DNA of 15,296 nucleotides from Clostridiales bacterium (GTDB lineage Bacteria > Bacillota > Clostridia > Lachnospirales > CAG-274): NCBI GenBank assembly GCA_021203425.1, contig JAJQBF010000074.1, positions 2,349-17,644 on the forward strand, written 5' to 3'. Of the stretch, positions 14,462 to 15,296 are shown piece by piece (position 1 is the stretch's first letter; each line of letters starts with the position of its first letter). The position numbers and the translations under genes are program-made. The notes under the pieces were generated by a model that saw only the letters and a program-made list of their open reading frames with translations, was not told the origin of the DNA and did no database searches.

Positions 14462-15160
14462 ATGAGAAAAAACTTTTTATTTATTTTTATTTTAATATCG
14501 GCTCTTACGCTTACAGCCTGCTCCCTGTTTTCGTCTTCCGCAGGGGGAGATGATTACGTTATGACAATAGGAAATGAAAAAATTTCTCCGGCGGAATTTT
14601 CCATATATTTGTTTGAACAGAAAACAATGTTTGAAGAAACCGGCGGCAGCGATATTTGGGATACGGATTTCAGCGGAGTTCCTGCGGCTGAGGTTGCTAA
14701 GGAAAATGCTTATAATTCTGTCATTTATGTAAAAACGGCCTGTGAAAACGCAGACGAGGTTAATGTAAGTCTTACAGATGAAGATAAAACAGAGGCATCG
14801 GCTCTTGCGGCGGAAACCTTCGGAGAGATGAGCAGGGAATATTGTGAAAGTGTAGGGCTTGACATTGAAACAACGGAGGCTGTTATGGAAGAGATAGTTC
14901 TTCACCAAAAGGTAAGAGATTCGGTAACGAATACCTATCAGCTCAGCGAGGTTGACTACAGCGCATATATAGATAATTATATTGCTGAAAACCCTGATGA
15001 CGATACTCCCAGGGCAACTCTTGAAAGCTCTTTAAGAGAAGACTATATAAGGCTTAAGAAGGACGAAATATATAAAGAACAAATTAACAAATGGTCGGAA
15101 AACATTAAAGCAGAGAAAAACGCAGATGTTTGGGATTCAATCGAAATTACCGACTTGTAA
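14462..15160 (+). CDS. Lipoprotein with a SurA/PrsA-type N-terminal chaperone domain
   Basis: A 232-residue protein with a signal peptide and lipobox LTAC (Cys20), so anchored on the outer face of the membrane. After a short Ser/Gly linker comes VMTIGNEKISPAEFSIYLFEQK (from about 33), the typical opening of the SurA_N domain of extracytoplasmic folding factors, and a helical region with acidic bias to the end. PrsA- and SurA-like proteins normally carry a parvulin peptidyl-prolyl isomerase domain; here the length leaves no room for it and none of its motifs is seen, so it may be a pure chaperone or a binding protein. It stands alone between its own promoter and terminator. Confidence 0.7.
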   Translation: MRKNFLFIFILISALTLTACSLFSSSAGGDDYVMTIGNEKISPAEFSIYLFEQKTMFEETGGSDIWDTDFSGVPAAEVAKENAYNSVIYVKTACENADEVNVSLTDEDKTEASALAAETFGEMSREYCESVGLDIETTEAVMEEIVLHQKVRDSVTNTYQLSEVDYSAYIDNYIAENPDDDTPRATLESSLREDYIRLKKDEIYKEQINKWSENIKAEKNADVWDSIEITDL

Positions 15161-15166
15161 AAACAA

Positions 15167-15208
15167 GTTCCGAGATTTTGTCTCTAAGACATAAACCTCG
15201 GAGCTTTT
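15167..15208 (+). terminator. Terminator of the lipoprotein gene
   Basis: Stem GTTCCGAG (15167-15174) / CTCGGAGC (15197-15204) encloses a smaller hairpin GTCT/AGAC (15180-15190) and is followed by TTTT (15205-15208). It starts 6 bp after the stop codon. Confidence 0.75.
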
Positions 15209-15223
15209 ATAATGCACGCTTTT

Positions 15224-15252
15224 TATACTAAATTTTCGAAAAATTTAGTGTA
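15224..15252. repeat. Near-perfect palindrome with TACTAAA ends
   Basis: ACTAAATTTT (15227-15236) and AAAATTTAGT (15240-15249) form a perfect 10-bp stem around a CGA loop; the symmetry continues outward to 15224 and 15252 with one G-T pair. The tip TATACTAAA is the same as the end of the 90-bp element at 10325, and TA stands on both sides. It could be a tiny relative of that element, or simply a hairpin (weak terminator or operator) just upstream of the next promoter. Confidence 0.5.
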
Positions 15253-15258
15253 TTTCTC

Positions 15259-15286
15259 TTGACAGTTTAAATTAATGGTTTATAAT
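15259..15286 (+). promoter_or_regulatory. Promoter of a gene beyond the window
   Basis: TTGACA (15259-15264), 16-bp spacer, TATAAT (15281-15286), both hexamers perfect. The transcribed gene starts after the window ends. Confidence 0.75.
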
Positions 15287-15296
15287 GGAATAAAAG

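Overview
This AT-rich window (start codons behind AGGAGG-type ribosome binding sites, sigma-A-like promoters with 16-17 bp spacers, hairpin plus T-run terminators) reads as the chromosome of a low-GC Gram-positive, most likely an anaerobic gut Clostridia member. The evidence is the infC-rpmI-rplT order with an AUU-type infC start, two Gram-positive lipoproteins with lipobox cysteines, a clostridial DUF975-like membrane protein, and small palindromic intergenic repeats of the type common in gut Firmicutes. The exact genus cannot be named from the sequence.

Layout. (1) 1-974: the 3' part of an RCC1-repeat protein with low-complexity linkers, broken into two frames at a C9-A7 homopolymer. (2) 1090-5416: a consensus promoter, a leader that folds as an attenuator, then deoD and livH-livM-livG-livF, all rightward. 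A purine nucleoside phosphorylase leads a branched-chain-amino-acid-type ABC importer that has no binding-protein gene here. A bidirectional terminator separates this from (3) 5455-8424: a leftward operon for a second ABC importer (lipoprotein, permease, ATPase; the TrpXYZ-like / COG2984-COG4120-COG1101 type). (4) 8467-9886: divergent promoter, attenuated leader, infC, rpmI, rplT, terminator. (5) 9896-14292: promoter, a DUF975-like membrane gene interrupted by a 90-bp inverted-repeat element, a decayed diacylglycerol-kinase-family gene, argS, and an EamA/DMT exporter gene. (6) 14297-15286: a palindromic repeat, a promoter, a SurA/PrsA-N-like lipoprotein, a terminator, a short perfect palindrome, and the promoter of a gene beyond the window.

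Most of the window is housekeeping and transport. The most unusual structure is the 90-bp MITE-like element at 10327-10416. It is flanked by TA on both sides, and removing the element plus one TA (92 bp) rejoins the two halves of the DUF975-like gene exactly in frame. The next gene carries a separate frameshift and a nonsense codon, so two adjacent genes upstream of the essential argS are decaying while the operon promoter is apparently kept. The RCC1 gene has a second kind of break: a slippery heptamer A AAA AAG followed at once by TAA, beside a C9 tract. This could be programmed frameshifting, phase variation, or a sequencing error. I see no CRISPR array, tRNA, rRNA, phage module or recognisable defence system.
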